From: Oscillospiraceae bacterium
GTDB lineage: Bacteria > Bacillota > Clostridia > Oscillospirales > Acutalibacteraceae
NCBI GenBank assembly: GCA_015066205.1
Contig: SVOV01000028.1
Coordinates: 1-33,155, forward strand
Length of the DNA stretch: 33,155 nt
Direction of reading: 5' to 3'
Below are positions 23,154 to 30,428 of the stretch, piece by piece. Below the pieces are notes generated by a model. The model did no database searches, was not told the origin of the DNA, and saw only the letters and a program-made list of their open reading frames with translations. Made by a program: the position numbers and the translations under genes. Each line of letters begins with the position of its first letter. Position 1 is the first letter of the stretch.

Positions 23154-24248
23154 TTAACTCCTGCTTATTGTTATAAGAATTGCAATACTGATAATAAAAA
23201 CAAAACAGGTAAAAAGCACTGCACCGAGGATCACCGACAGCACACTGCTCATATTATCCGAAAAGCCCTTTACCTCGCTGTTTTCAAATATATCGGCACA
23301 AACGGATATAAAATACAAGGAGGCCTTCCATAAAATCACATTTATGACGGCCGGCAGATTTATAACAAGAAGAGCCCCGATTCCTATCACACCGACGGTA
23401 TTTTTTATAAGCCCAATTCCCGCAACTATGGAATTAAGAGCCTCTCCTATGGCAGAGCCCACAACAGGCACAGTATTTCCGATAAGAAAGCGAACTCCTC
23501 TGATCGTTACCGAATCCGCGGCTCCCGCTATAACTCCCCGTATGGAAAGCACCGCTACAAAGACACCCGAAAGGAATGCCATAAAAAGTGTAAGAGCCTT
23601 TGAAACGGTTTTTCCGATTCCGTCAAATTTCAAAACGGGATTAATTACTCCCGCACAGTAAATTGCAATAAGAACAGACAAGACCGCCGGAATTATTCCC
23701 TCGAACAGTAAGGCGACCGCCTCGGCGAAGGAAAAAGCCACCGAATTGAAGCTTACGGCAAGAGCGGGATTCCCGCTGACGGAAACTATCCCCGCAAAAA
23801 CGGGAATCAGCACCAGCATAAAATCCTTTGTTACAAGAAGAGATGAACAGCAGCCCGTAAAAACATCTGCAGATGTTCCGAGTATGAGAAATACCATACA
23901 CATAAGAGAAATGCTTTTTGTCATAAGAAAAAAGCCGCTCTTATCCTCAATAAAGCCCGAAATCAGCGTAACAGCCAAAAGCAGTCCGATACAGCATCCC
24001 GCAGCGGTAAACGGCTTTTTTACCCCATCCTGAAAAAGCTTCAGGATGGCAGAAAATGCTTTTTCGGGAGAAATATCCGAAAAGCTTTCCTGTAAAGAGG
24101 ATGAAAAGCCGAATTCCTCCATCAGCCTCACCGTTTCGGGTGACAATGCATCAAAAAGCTCCTCAATGCTCTCATCAGCCGCCGAAGCATCAAAAGAAAA
24201 TATAATTATCAGTATCACAGTCAGAAAAAAAAGCAGTTTTCTTTTCAT
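23154..24248 (-). CDS. spoIIIAE: Stage III sporulation protein AE
   Basis: SpoIIIAE is the large polytopic membrane subunit of the SpoIIIA channel. The 364-residue protein has a cleavable signal peptide ('KLLFFLTVILIIIFSFDASA'), an extracytoplasmic start ('EELFDALSPETVRLMEEFG'), and then about seven membrane helices. The conserved block 'PALAVSFNSVAFSFAEAV' and 'IRGVRFLIGNTVPVVGSAIG' are family signatures. Its ATG overlaps the spoIIIAD stop by 4 bases (ATGA). Confidence 0.93.
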   Translation of the reverse strand: MKRKLLFFLTVILIIIFSFDASAADESIEELFDALSPETVRLMEEFGFSSSLQESFSDISPEKAFSAILKLFQDGVKKPFTAAGCCIGLLLAVTLISGFIEDKSGFFLMTKSISLMCMVFLILGTSADVFTGCCSSLLVTKDFMLVLIPVFAGIVSVSGNPALAVSFNSVAFSFAEAVALLFEGIIPAVLSVLIAIYCAGVINPVLKFDGIGKTVSKALTLFMAFLSGVFVAVLSIRGVIAGAADSVTIRGVRFLIGNTVPVVGSAIGEALNSIVAGIGLIKNTVGVIGIGALLVINLPAVINVILWKASLYFISVCADIFENSEVKGFSDNMSSVLSVILGAVLFTCFVFIISIAILITISRS

Positions 24249-24631
24249 ATTCCCTTAAGCATTTCGACAACAAAGCCCGTAAATCCCTTAATTACGGGAA
24301 GCCCCGCCGCCGTTATCATTACCTTTCCTGCAAATTCAACCTTTGTTGCGAGAGCACTTTCCCCCGCATCCTTGCACATATCAGAAGAAAACTGAGTAAC
24401 AAGAGTAATTCCGAGAACTCTGAAAAGCACGGGTACATACTGTGAAACCTCCCCCGCAGCATTGAAGAATGAATCAAAAACCGATAGAGCATCGCGTATT
24501 TCATCACCTATCATAAAAAGAAGCACAATTACGGATGCCATCTGGGTAATTATTGCGATTTCAGGCTTTATCTGCCGAAGAAGAGAATAAATTATTATTT
24601 CACAGAGGATCACTCCCGCAATTTTTAACAT
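24245..24631 (-). CDS. spoIIIAD: Stage III sporulation protein AD
   Basis: SpoIIIAD is a small integral membrane protein of the channel, 128 residues long. It has four hydrophobic helices ('MLKIAGVILCEIIIYSLL', 'PEIAIITQMASVIVLLFMIG', 'VPVLFRVLGITLVTQFSSDM' and 'FAGKVMITAAGLPVIKGF'). The motif 'QFSSDMCKDAGESALATKVE' is highly conserved in this family. ATG 24631 overlaps the spoIIIAC TGA by one base (TGATG); a GTG one codon earlier is less likely. Confidence 0.93.
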   Translation of the reverse strand: MLKIAGVILCEIIIYSLLRQIKPEIAIITQMASVIVLLFMIGDEIRDALSVFDSFFNAAGEVSQYVPVLFRVLGITLVTQFSSDMCKDAGESALATKVEFAGKVMITAAGLPVIKGFTGFVVEMLKGI

Positions 24632-24825
24632 CACAAATCAAACACACTCCTGACATATGAAAAAAGTGACCCTACATAGGGCAGCACCATCATAATTACA
24701 ATAATAAGTCCTGCAAGTGTTGTTATCATTGTATATTCATCCCGTCCCGAACGGGTGAGCACCTGATTGAGAACGGCAACAATGAGTCCCACTGCGGCTA
24801 TCTTAAAGATTATCTCAATTTCCGT
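24631..24825 (-). CDS. spoIIIAC: Stage III sporulation protein AC, non-canonical start codon
   Basis: The 64-codon minus-strand frame encodes the two-helix membrane protein SpoIIIAC. It reads 'EIEIIFKIAAVGLIVAVLNQ', then 'SGRDEYTMITTLAGLIIVIM' and 'YVGSLFSYVRSVFDL', matching the family from end to end. The expected ATG is replaced by ACG at 24823-24825. It follows a purine-rich SD-like AAGGGGGG at about 6 bases. Just upstream is an in-frame TAA, and there is no ATG, GTG or TTG before the first membrane helix is well under way (first GTG at codon 12). The alternatives are start at ACG, at ATT two codons later, or a sequencing/assembly base error. Its stop overlaps the spoIIIAD start, and it lies 17 bases after spoIIIAB. 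Confidence 0.85.
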   Translation of the reverse strand, partial: TEIEIIFKIAAVGLIVAVLNQVLTRSGRDEYTMITTLAGLIIVIMMVLPYVGSLFSYVRSVFDL

Positions 24826-24842
24826 ACTCTTCCCCCCTTAGC

Positions 24843-25352
24843 TTATATCAGAATAAGAAAAACTGCCGCCGCACCGAAGACGCCTGATGAAAGAATAAGC
24901 GTACGGCTCCTTTCCCATTTTTCATTTTCCTTTCTGAGGCTTTCAGAAAGCATTTCGCCGAAGGCTTCACACTTCCGGCAAAAGACATCCATAGGAATAT
25001 TCCCGAAATAATCACTGAATGAAACAACAGCGGATCTCAGCTGCTCACCGATATAATTCATCGCCGTATCCTCGGATATGCTTTCGCTCCAGACACCTCT
25101 TACATCGCAGCCGAAGTAAAACTTTTCACAAAAAAGCTTAAGAAAAGCAAGCTCCCGCAGCGGCTCATAGCGGCTCAGCCTTTTTATACATCCCGCTATT
25201 CCCTCTTCCGTCAGCGGCATAAACTGAGAAAATGCAAAAAAGAAATTCTCTAACGCTTTAAGCATCTTTATTTTCTTGCCGTGCTGACGGGAAATGTAAA
25301 AGCCCGTCATTGAAAGAGCCGTACAAAGAGCCGTAAGTCCTATGTATTTCAT
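24843..25352 (-). CDS. spoIIIAB: Stage III sporulation protein AB
   Basis: SpoIIIAB is a mother-cell protein with a hydrophobic N-terminus and a cytoplasmic helical domain that resembles the type II secretion protein GspF. The start at 25352 (169 residues) is supported by AGAGGTG a few bases upstream and by the family opening 'MKYIGLTALCTALSMTGFYI'. 'LENFFFAFSQFMPLTEEGI' and a C-terminal membrane segment ('ILSSGVFGAAAVFLILI') follow. The start lies about 95 bases inside the 3' end of spoIIIAA in another frame, an unusually long overlap for this operon. Confidence 0.9.
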   Translation of the reverse strand: MKYIGLTALCTALSMTGFYISRQHGKKIKMLKALENFFFAFSQFMPLTEEGIAGCIKRLSRYEPLRELAFLKLFCEKFYFGCDVRGVWSESISEDTAMNYIGEQLRSAVVSFSDYFGNIPMDVFCRKCEAFGEMLSESLRKENEKWERSRTLILSSGVFGAAAVFLILI

Positions 25353-26247
25353 CCGCCACCTCTTCATAAGAATATGTTTCGAGAACAGTACCGGGCTTTT
25401 TTCCGGACAAAAAAAGTATTCTGTCAAATACATTTTCCGAAAAAAGAATCAGAAACTGCTTTCTTCTTATAAGCGAGGCTATATTTTCGGAATGCATCGA
25501 CGCTATGAACTTCACTCCGCTGTTAAGTCCCCCGAGGACTGCTCTTGTTTCATTTTCGTTGCCTATCTCATCACAGATAATATAATGGGGCGACATAAGC
25601 CGAAGGGCGTGATAGATGCCGTCCGCCTTACTTTTTCCTCCGATAACATCCGTGCAGTATCCGAGAAAGCGGTCACCTGAAAGCTCGCCTCTTTCGTCGA
25701 TAAGAGAAACCTTTTTATATTCTCCCGAAGCTCCGTCGGAAAGCCTTTTCGCAATATTTTTCAGAAGCGTTGTCTTTCCACAACCGGGAGGTCCCGCAAT
25801 AAGAAGTCCCGTCTTAAAATCAAAAAGCTGTGCATCCGAAACATTACAGCAGAATACTCCTGAAAAAGGAAGCCTTATTGAAACAGAGCAAATGCGTTCA
25901 GACAAAAAGCTGTCCGAAAAGCTCTTAACGCAGATTCCCATTCTTATTCCCCCGCCAAAGGTGAGAAAGCCGTTTTCAAGCTCTTTTTTATGAGAAAAAC
26001 CTGAAAAGCCCGTGGCTCTGTCTATGAGCTCTTCAAGCTCCTTTTCATCGGGAATCAGCATTTTTTTATCGGGAGTAAGAGTCGGTCTTCCGTCCTCCGT
26101 TATAAATCTGATGCCTGCTTTTGTATAAAAGAATGAAGAACCGCCTGCAATGAGCCTGATCTCATATATTTCGGAGATCAGCTCCCCTGCCCGTCGGATA
26201 GGCTCTTTAAGCCTTTCGGGAAAAACACATAACGCCTTTTCTGTCAT
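25258..26247 (-). CDS. spoIIIAA: Stage III sporulation protein AA, secretion-type ATPase
   Basis: SpoIIIAA is the ATPase of the channel, related to type II/IV secretion ATPases. The 329-residue protein has the Walker A motif 'AGPPGCGKTTLLKN' (from residue 151) and a Walker B-like 'HYIICDEIGN' with D226 and E227. 'KKVSLIDERGEL' and the sensor-like 'GVKFIASMHSENIASL' are also typical. The N-terminal part contains 'HKKELENGFLTFGGGIRMGI', conserved in the family. It is the first gene of the operon; AAAGGAG lies upstream. The last 31 residues overlap spoIIIAB. A possible sigma-E site lies just upstream. Confidence 0.94.
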   Translation of the reverse strand: MTEKALCVFPERLKEPIRRAGELISEIYEIRLIAGGSSFFYTKAGIRFITEDGRPTLTPDKKMLIPDEKELEELIDRATGFSGFSHKKELENGFLTFGGGIRMGICVKSFSDSFLSERICSVSIRLPFSGVFCCNVSDAQLFDFKTGLLIAGPPGCGKTTLLKNIAKRLSDGASGEYKKVSLIDERGELSGDRFLGYCTDVIGGKSKADGIYHALRLMSPHYIICDEIGNENETRAVLGGLNSGVKFIASMHSENIASLIRRKQFLILFSENVFDRILFLSGKKPGTVLETYSYEEVADEIHRTYGSLYGSFNDGLLHFPSARQENKDA

Positions 26248-26273
26248 CCGTTTTCTTTTTCTCCTTTCATCAA

Positions 26274-26303
26274 ATACTATGAAATCTTGTCCCCTTTTAT
26301 TCC
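26274..26303 (-). promoter_or_regulatory. Possible sigma-E promoter of spoIIIA
   Basis: On the minus strand CATAGTAT (26274-26281) partly matches the sigma-E -10 (CATAYAMT), and GGAATAA (26297-26303) sits 15 bases upstream as a weak -35. The spoIIIA operon is sigma-E dependent in studied species, which is the main support. Confidence 0.35.
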
Positions 26304-26320
26304 TGTTTTACTCAAATTAT

Positions 26321-26333
26321 GGGCAATTTGCCC
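26321..26333. promoter_or_regulatory. 13-bp palindrome between spoIIIAA and carD
   Basis: GGGCAA and TTGCCC form a perfect inverted repeat around a single central T. It lies between the diverging spoIIIAA and CarD promoters, about 40 bases upstream of each. It could be an operator; no protein can be named. Confidence 0.35.
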
Positions 26334-26368
26334 TATATAGTCCCCTCTTCTTTTTGGTTATTAAGCCT

Positions 26369-26398
26369 ATGACATCTTTTCTAAAAAAATGGTAAAAT
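26369..26398 (+). promoter_or_regulatory. Candidate sigma-A promoter of the CarD gene
   Basis: ATGACA (26369-26374) and TAAAAT (26393-26398) are spaced by 18 bases; TGG directly before the -10 gives an extended -10. Confidence 0.5.
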
Positions 26399-26428
26399 AA
26401 TAAAAATAACAGAAGTGAGGAAATAGTA

Positions 26429-26929
26429 ATGCTCCCCGTCGGCACATATGTTTTACATAAGACATACGGAATATGTCTTGTTGAACAGATAGAAAAAAAT
26501 AAACGAGTTCTCGGACAAAGAGAGGATTTTTATGTATTAAGAGCAAAGGACACTCCGCAGACTACAGTCTTTATTCCCGTAAACAACGAAGCTGCACTGT
26601 CTTCAGTGCTGCCTATTCTTTCAAAGGAAGAAATACTTGATATTATAAATAACATAAAAAATGCTGTACCCGAATGGCAGGAGGACACAAAGAAGCGTCA
26701 GGAGGAATTCACAGCCATTCTTTCATCCTGTAACAGAAAAGATATCCTCAGCATGATAATAAGCATTTATCTTAAAAAGAAACAGCTTGAGGAAAACAGT
26801 AAAAAGCTGAGATACGGCGACGAGAATATACTTCGAGCCGCAGAAAAAAAGATAAACTCCGAATTTTCTCTGGTACTGGGAATAACACCGGAGGAGGTTC
26901 CTGAATTTATAAAAGGCCGACTGAAATAA
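26429..26929 (+). CDS. CarD-family transcription regulator
   Basis: CarD/CdnL proteins bind the RNA polymerase beta subunit and stabilise open promoter complexes; they often matter for rRNA synthesis and stress. The 166-residue protein starts with the Tudor-like RNA polymerase-interacting domain: 'LPVGTYVLHKTYGICLVEQI', then 'EDFYVLRAKDTPQTTVFIPV'. The remaining two thirds is the helical DNA-contacting part ('RKDILSMIISIYLKKKQLEE', 'EKKINSEFSLVLGITPEEV'). ATG 26429 follows GTGAGGAA. It is transcribed away from spoIIIA and ends at a bidirectional terminator. Confidence 0.9.
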   Translation: MLPVGTYVLHKTYGICLVEQIEKNKRVLGQREDFYVLRAKDTPQTTVFIPVNNEAALSSVLPILSKEEILDIINNIKNAVPEWQEDTKKRQEEFTAILSSCNRKDILSMIISIYLKKKQLEENSKKLRYGDENILRAAEKKINSEFSLVLGITPEEVPEFIKGRLK

Positions 26930-26940
26930 AACAAAAAAAT

Positions 26941-26971
26941 CAGGGTGTCCCGTTTTTTCGGGGACACCCTG
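26941..26971. terminator. Bidirectional terminator of carD and the dockerin-peptidase gene
   Basis: A perfect 11-bp stem pairs 26941-26951 with 26961-26971 around a 9-base loop. T-rich sequence follows on the plus strand, and a run of A residues before it gives a T tract on the minus strand. Confidence 0.9.
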
Positions 26972-26987
26972 TCTTACTTTTTATTTA

Positions 26988-28019
26988 TCAGAATTTAGGC
27001 TGAGCGGCATAAAGCACTATAACAATGGGATTATTCACAAATTCATAGGTTCCCATTTCTTCATTATAGCGATATCTTCTTTCGCGCACACGGGCAACAC
27101 CGTCACCCTCGGAGGATTCTATGATACTGCCCTCGGTACAAAGGAAGGTTCCGTCGTCATATACCTTTATGATCTGTGCAGTATGGTCAACCGTGGGATA
27201 GGTTTTTCCGTCAACATCCTCATAGGTTCTTTCCTTATTGCTCATAAAGAGAACATCTCCGATGCGGGGCTCATAAGCCTTTCTGTCATAATCGGAATGC
27301 TCGTAGACCTTTCTTTCTATCATATCATCATAGAAATCATACATATAGTAGACATCAGCGACTTCGGGATTCTTGATATAATAGTCAGAAAGCAGTGAGG
27401 GAATATAAAGAGGAAGAGAATCTATAACAAACTTATCCGACCACGAGGTTCCGAGTACATTTGAAAGAAGCTTTGCAAGAGAATCTGCAGAGAAGGTTCT
27501 CGGAGCAAGACGGTCTATTTCACTCTTTGAATATCCTGCCTTTTCAAGTGCGGGACGGAAAACATATTTTATTGTGTAAAGACAGCACCATTTCTGGAAA
27601 TTCTTAAGAAGTCCGCTTTCAAAGCCCTTTATATGACCGCCGAGTTGAGGATGAGCAGTAGCATATAAGGTCTCATAGAATGTAAGCTCTCTTGCCGAGG
27701 GGATATGTTCAGGCTTTTCTACAGGTATCTCAGGCTCTTCGGGCTCTTCGGGCTCGTCTTCCTCTGTAAGTCCTACAGATAAGCGCAGAATTAGTCTTGC
27801 ATCGGAGGCGGTAACAGTTCCGTCCTCATCGAAATCAGCAAGAGGCAGCTGTTCTTCAGTCGGCGTTTCAAGTCCTACGGAAAAACGAAGAGCTGTTCTT
27901 GCATCACTTGCGGTAACCGTGCCGTCAGCATCGACATCGCCTTTTTCTGCAGCATTAACAAAAACAAAGCCTGTTAAAAGCATTAATACAGCTAAAACCA
28001 AACTCAATACTTTTTTCAT
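26988..28019 (-). CDS. Secreted dockerin protein with a CHAP/NlpC-like cysteine peptidase domain
   Basis: The signal peptide is 'KKVLSLVLAVLMLLTGFVFV'. Two dockerin repeats follow ('GDVDADGTVTASDARTALR', 'ADFDEDGTVTASDARLILR'), then a Glu/Pro linker. The C-terminal domain resembles CHAP or NlpC/P60 amidases. A Cys pair lies in 'KWCCLYTIKYVF' (about residues 145-146), 'PRIGDVLFMSN' gives the usual GD(V/I) turn, and 'DHTAQIIKVYDDGTF' supplies a candidate His near residue 279. Such enzymes usually cut peptidoglycan stem peptides or amide bonds. ATG 28019 (343 residues) is preferred to 28034 and 28025 because GGTGA lies 8 bases upstream and the signal sequence starts there. The 145 residues between linker and His are not assigned. 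Confidence 0.82.
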   Translation of the reverse strand: MKKVLSLVLAVLMLLTGFVFVNAAEKGDVDADGTVTASDARTALRFSVGLETPTEEQLPLADFDEDGTVTASDARLILRLSVGLTEEDEPEEPEEPEIPVEKPEHIPSARELTFYETLYATAHPQLGGHIKGFESGLLKNFQKWCCLYTIKYVFRPALEKAGYSKSEIDRLAPRTFSADSLAKLLSNVLGTSWSDKFVIDSLPLYIPSLLSDYYIKNPEVADVYYMYDFYDDMIERKVYEHSDYDRKAYEPRIGDVLFMSNKERTYEDVDGKTYPTVDHTAQIIKVYDDGTFLCTEGSIIESSEGDGVARVRERRYRYNEEMGTYEFVNNPIVIVLYAAQPKF

Positions 28020-28054
28020 TTTCATCTTCACCATCTTTTATACATTGATAATTA

Positions 28055-28083
28055 ATTTTAACACAAATATAATCTCTTTGCAA
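28055..28083 (-). promoter_or_regulatory. Candidate sigma-A promoter of the dockerin-peptidase gene
   Basis: On the minus strand TTGCAA (28078-28083) and TAAAAT (28055-28060) are spaced by 17 bases, about 36 bases before the start codon. Confidence 0.55.
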
Positions 28084-28157
28084 CAAGCAAAAGCCCGTTA
28101 ATATGAACAAATAGCAACAAAAAAGGAAACTTTTTTCTTAAGTAAAATAAAAACTCA

Positions 28158-28187
28158 TTGAAATACATTGCATCTCCGTGCTAATAT
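28158..28187 (+). promoter_or_regulatory. Candidate sigma-A promoter of the glycyl-radical enzyme gene
   Basis: TTGAAA (28158-28163) and TAATAT (28182-28187) are spaced by 18 bases. GGAGGT (28225-28230) then lies 5 bases before ATG 28236. Confidence 0.5.
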
Positions 28188-28235
28188 ATATTTACATATT
28201 ATTCTTAAAAAAACTTAAATCAGCGGAGGTGCCTT

Positions 28236-30392
28236 ATGGATATGCGAATAACCGAGCCCTTTTCATGGGGATATATCCACGCAGGGAGAGAGGATAAGGA
28301 TTACAGAACTGCATTCGGAATGAAAACATTTTCCGAGGTGGTCGAGCTTGAAATAAACACCGAAGAATGGTTTCAGTCACCGGTCGGGAAATTCAGTTCG
28401 CTTGCGGTTCATTATTCAAGGGGCGACGGAATAGAACTAAATGAGAGCGTCAGAAATAAGAATGCCGAAAAGCTTACTGAACTGAAGGAGCTTGAGGAGC
28501 TGAATTTTTATTACGATTATTTCCGCCCTTATGAAACCACAAGAATAATAAGCAAGGTACGGACTCCTCTTCAGGAAAAGCTTGAAATAAATAAATGTGC
28601 ATGGGCGGCAGGCGGCGGTCATTCTAATCCCGACTATGAGTTTCTGTTAAGAATCGGAACAGACGGAATCAGAGAAAGAATCGATCTTTTCAGACAGGTA
28701 CATACCGATAAAAATGATTTTTATGACGGACTCTTATTATGTGTGGAAGCCCTTGAAACAGCAGCCGCAAGATATAAGGCTTTGGCTGATGAAAAAGTAA
28801 AAAGTGCTTCGGGCGAAGAAAAAGAAATCCTTATTAAAATATCCGATGCTTTTTCAAATATACCGCAGAAAAGACCGAGAAGCTTTTTTGAAGCCTGTCA
28901 GTTTTTCTGGCTCAGCTTCTCTCTGTTTGATATCGACTCCCCCGGTCTTTTTGACTATGCTCTCGGCGCATATTATGAGGACACCGAGGAGGATTACCTG
29001 TGTCTTCAGAAATTATGGGAGCTTTTCAGAAAAACAAGAACCTGGAATCTCGCAGTCGGCAGAAGCGACGAATTCGGAAATGACCGGACAAATAAGCTGA
29101 CCTATGCGGTGCTTCGCCTTGCAAAAGAAAAGAAATACAATACTCCGAACATAACCTTCAGAGTAAATAAAAACACGCCCGCTGATTTATGGGAGCTGGC
29201 TCTCGATACACTTTCAACGGGAATAGGTATGCCCGCAATATATAATGACAAGGCAGTTTGCACCGCCCTTGAGGCAATAGGAATTCCCCCGTCCGATTCC
29301 CATCTTTACTGTATGAACGGCTGTAATCAGATAGATATTTTCGGAAAAAGCCATATGGGACTTGAGGATGGAGAGATCAGTGTCCCGAAGGCTCTTGAAT
29401 TCGCTCTTTTCAGAGGAGAATGTCAGTTTTCAAAGGAAAAGCTGGGCCTTGACACGGGAGATCCCGAGAGTTTCAGCTCTTTTGAGGAGCTTATGTCCGC
29501 ATATAAAAAGCAGATAGAGTATCTTGCTGATTATATAACCGATACATCAAACAAGGCACAGGAAATATTCGCTTTCGAGGCTCCGAATCCTTGGAAATCC
29601 ATAATGGTTCAGGGCTGTATAGAGAAAGGTCTTGATTATAAAAACCGAGGCCCCGTTTACGGTCACGGTCAGGTGCTCACAGAAGGTCTTCCCGATACGG
29701 CTGATTCTCTTGCCGCCATAAAGCATTTTATTTATGACGAGAAAAAATACACTATGGGACAGCTGATCTCGGCGCTGAAAAATAGTTTCAAGGGCTTCGA
29801 TGAGCTTTATAATGATTTTAAGAATTACGACAAATTCGGCAATGATATTGAAGAGGTTGACGGAATCTATTCCGAAATAACCGACCATATCTACAGATAT
29901 TTTCAGACGAAAAAGACCTTCCGCGGCGGTGTTTTCGGAGTGGGCTGTTCAACCTTCCACCGTGCCCCCGATTACGGCTACCATCTCGGTGCTCTTCCGA
30001 ACGGCAAGAAAAATGAAGAAAAGCTGCTGGCTGACAGCATCGGCGCCACCCCCGGGAATGATGTAAACGGTCCTACCGCACTTCTTAAATCCGTAATGAA
30101 AGGGAATCAGTATCTTGCCACAAGCGGAAATGTGCTTCAGATGAAATTCTCAAAAGCGCAGTTTGTTTCTCCGGAGGGACGAAACGCTTTTACTGCAATA
30201 GTAAAAACCTATTTCAGGAACGGCGGTCAGACCTTGCAGATAAATGTATTGTCCCGTGAAGACCTTATAAATGCGAAAAAGTGTCCCGATGAATATAAAA
30301 ATCTCATCGTCCGTGTCGGCGGCTTCAGTGAATACTTCACCCGCCTTGCCGAACCCTTACAGGACAACATAATCAAAAGAACAGAAAACTGA
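28236..30392 (+). CDS. Pyruvate formate-lyase-like glycyl-radical enzyme, atypical active site
   Basis: Glycyl-radical enzymes use an oxygen-sensitive backbone radical and a cysteine thiyl radical to break C-C, C-O or C-N bonds in anaerobes. The 718-residue length is slightly short for the family. The radical loop near the C-terminus is 'IVRVGGFSEYF', with R693 and probable radical G696; the usual Tyr of RVxGY is Phe. The thiyl loop is 'SDSHLYCMNGCNQIDIFG'; C363 matches the catalytic Cys, but the dehydratase/lyase motif GCxE reads GCNQ (Q365 instead of Glu). The barrel region 'AIYNDKAVCTALEAIGIP' and 'FRGGVFGVGCSTFHRAP' is recognisably of the PFL family. No radical-SAM activase gene is present in the window. 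Substrate unknown. It has its own promoter and terminator. Confidence 0.85.
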   Translation: MDMRITEPFSWGYIHAGREDKDYRTAFGMKTFSEVVELEINTEEWFQSPVGKFSSLAVHYSRGDGIELNESVRNKNAEKLTELKELEELNFYYDYFRPYETTRIISKVRTPLQEKLEINKCAWAAGGGHSNPDYEFLLRIGTDGIRERIDLFRQVHTDKNDFYDGLLLCVEALETAAARYKALADEKVKSASGEEKEILIKISDAFSNIPQKRPRSFFEACQFFWLSFSLFDIDSPGLFDYALGAYYEDTEEDYLCLQKLWELFRKTRTWNLAVGRSDEFGNDRTNKLTYAVLRLAKEKKYNTPNITFRVNKNTPADLWELALDTLSTGIGMPAIYNDKAVCTALEAIGIPPSDSHLYCMNGCNQIDIFGKSHMGLEDGEISVPKALEFALFRGECQFSKEKLGLDTGDPESFSSFEELMSAYKKQIEYLADYITDTSNKAQEIFAFEAPNPWKSIMVQGCIEKGLDYKNRGPVYGHGQVLTEGLPDTADSLAAIKHFIYDEKKYTMGQLISALKNSFKGFDELYNDFKNYDKFGNDIEEVDGIYSEITDHIYRYFQTKKTFRGGVFGVGCSTFHRAPDYGYHLGALPNGKKNEEKLLADSIGATPGNDVNGPTALLKSVMKGNQYLATSGNVLQMKFSKAQFVSPEGRNAFTAIVKTYFRNGGQTLQINVLSREDLINAKKCPDEYKNLIVRVGGFSEYFTRLAEPLQDNIIKRTEN

Positions 30393-30397
30393 AAAAC

Positions 30398-30428
30398 GCC
30401 GTTCCGAAAACCGGAACGGCAGTTTTTA
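30398..30428. terminator. Bidirectional terminator of the glycyl-radical enzyme and HAD genes
   Basis: GCCGTTCCG (30398-30406) pairs perfectly with CGGAACGGC (30412-30420). Five T residues follow on the plus strand and five A residues precede it, giving a T tract for minus-strand transcripts. It touches the stop codon of the HAD gene. Confidence 0.9.
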
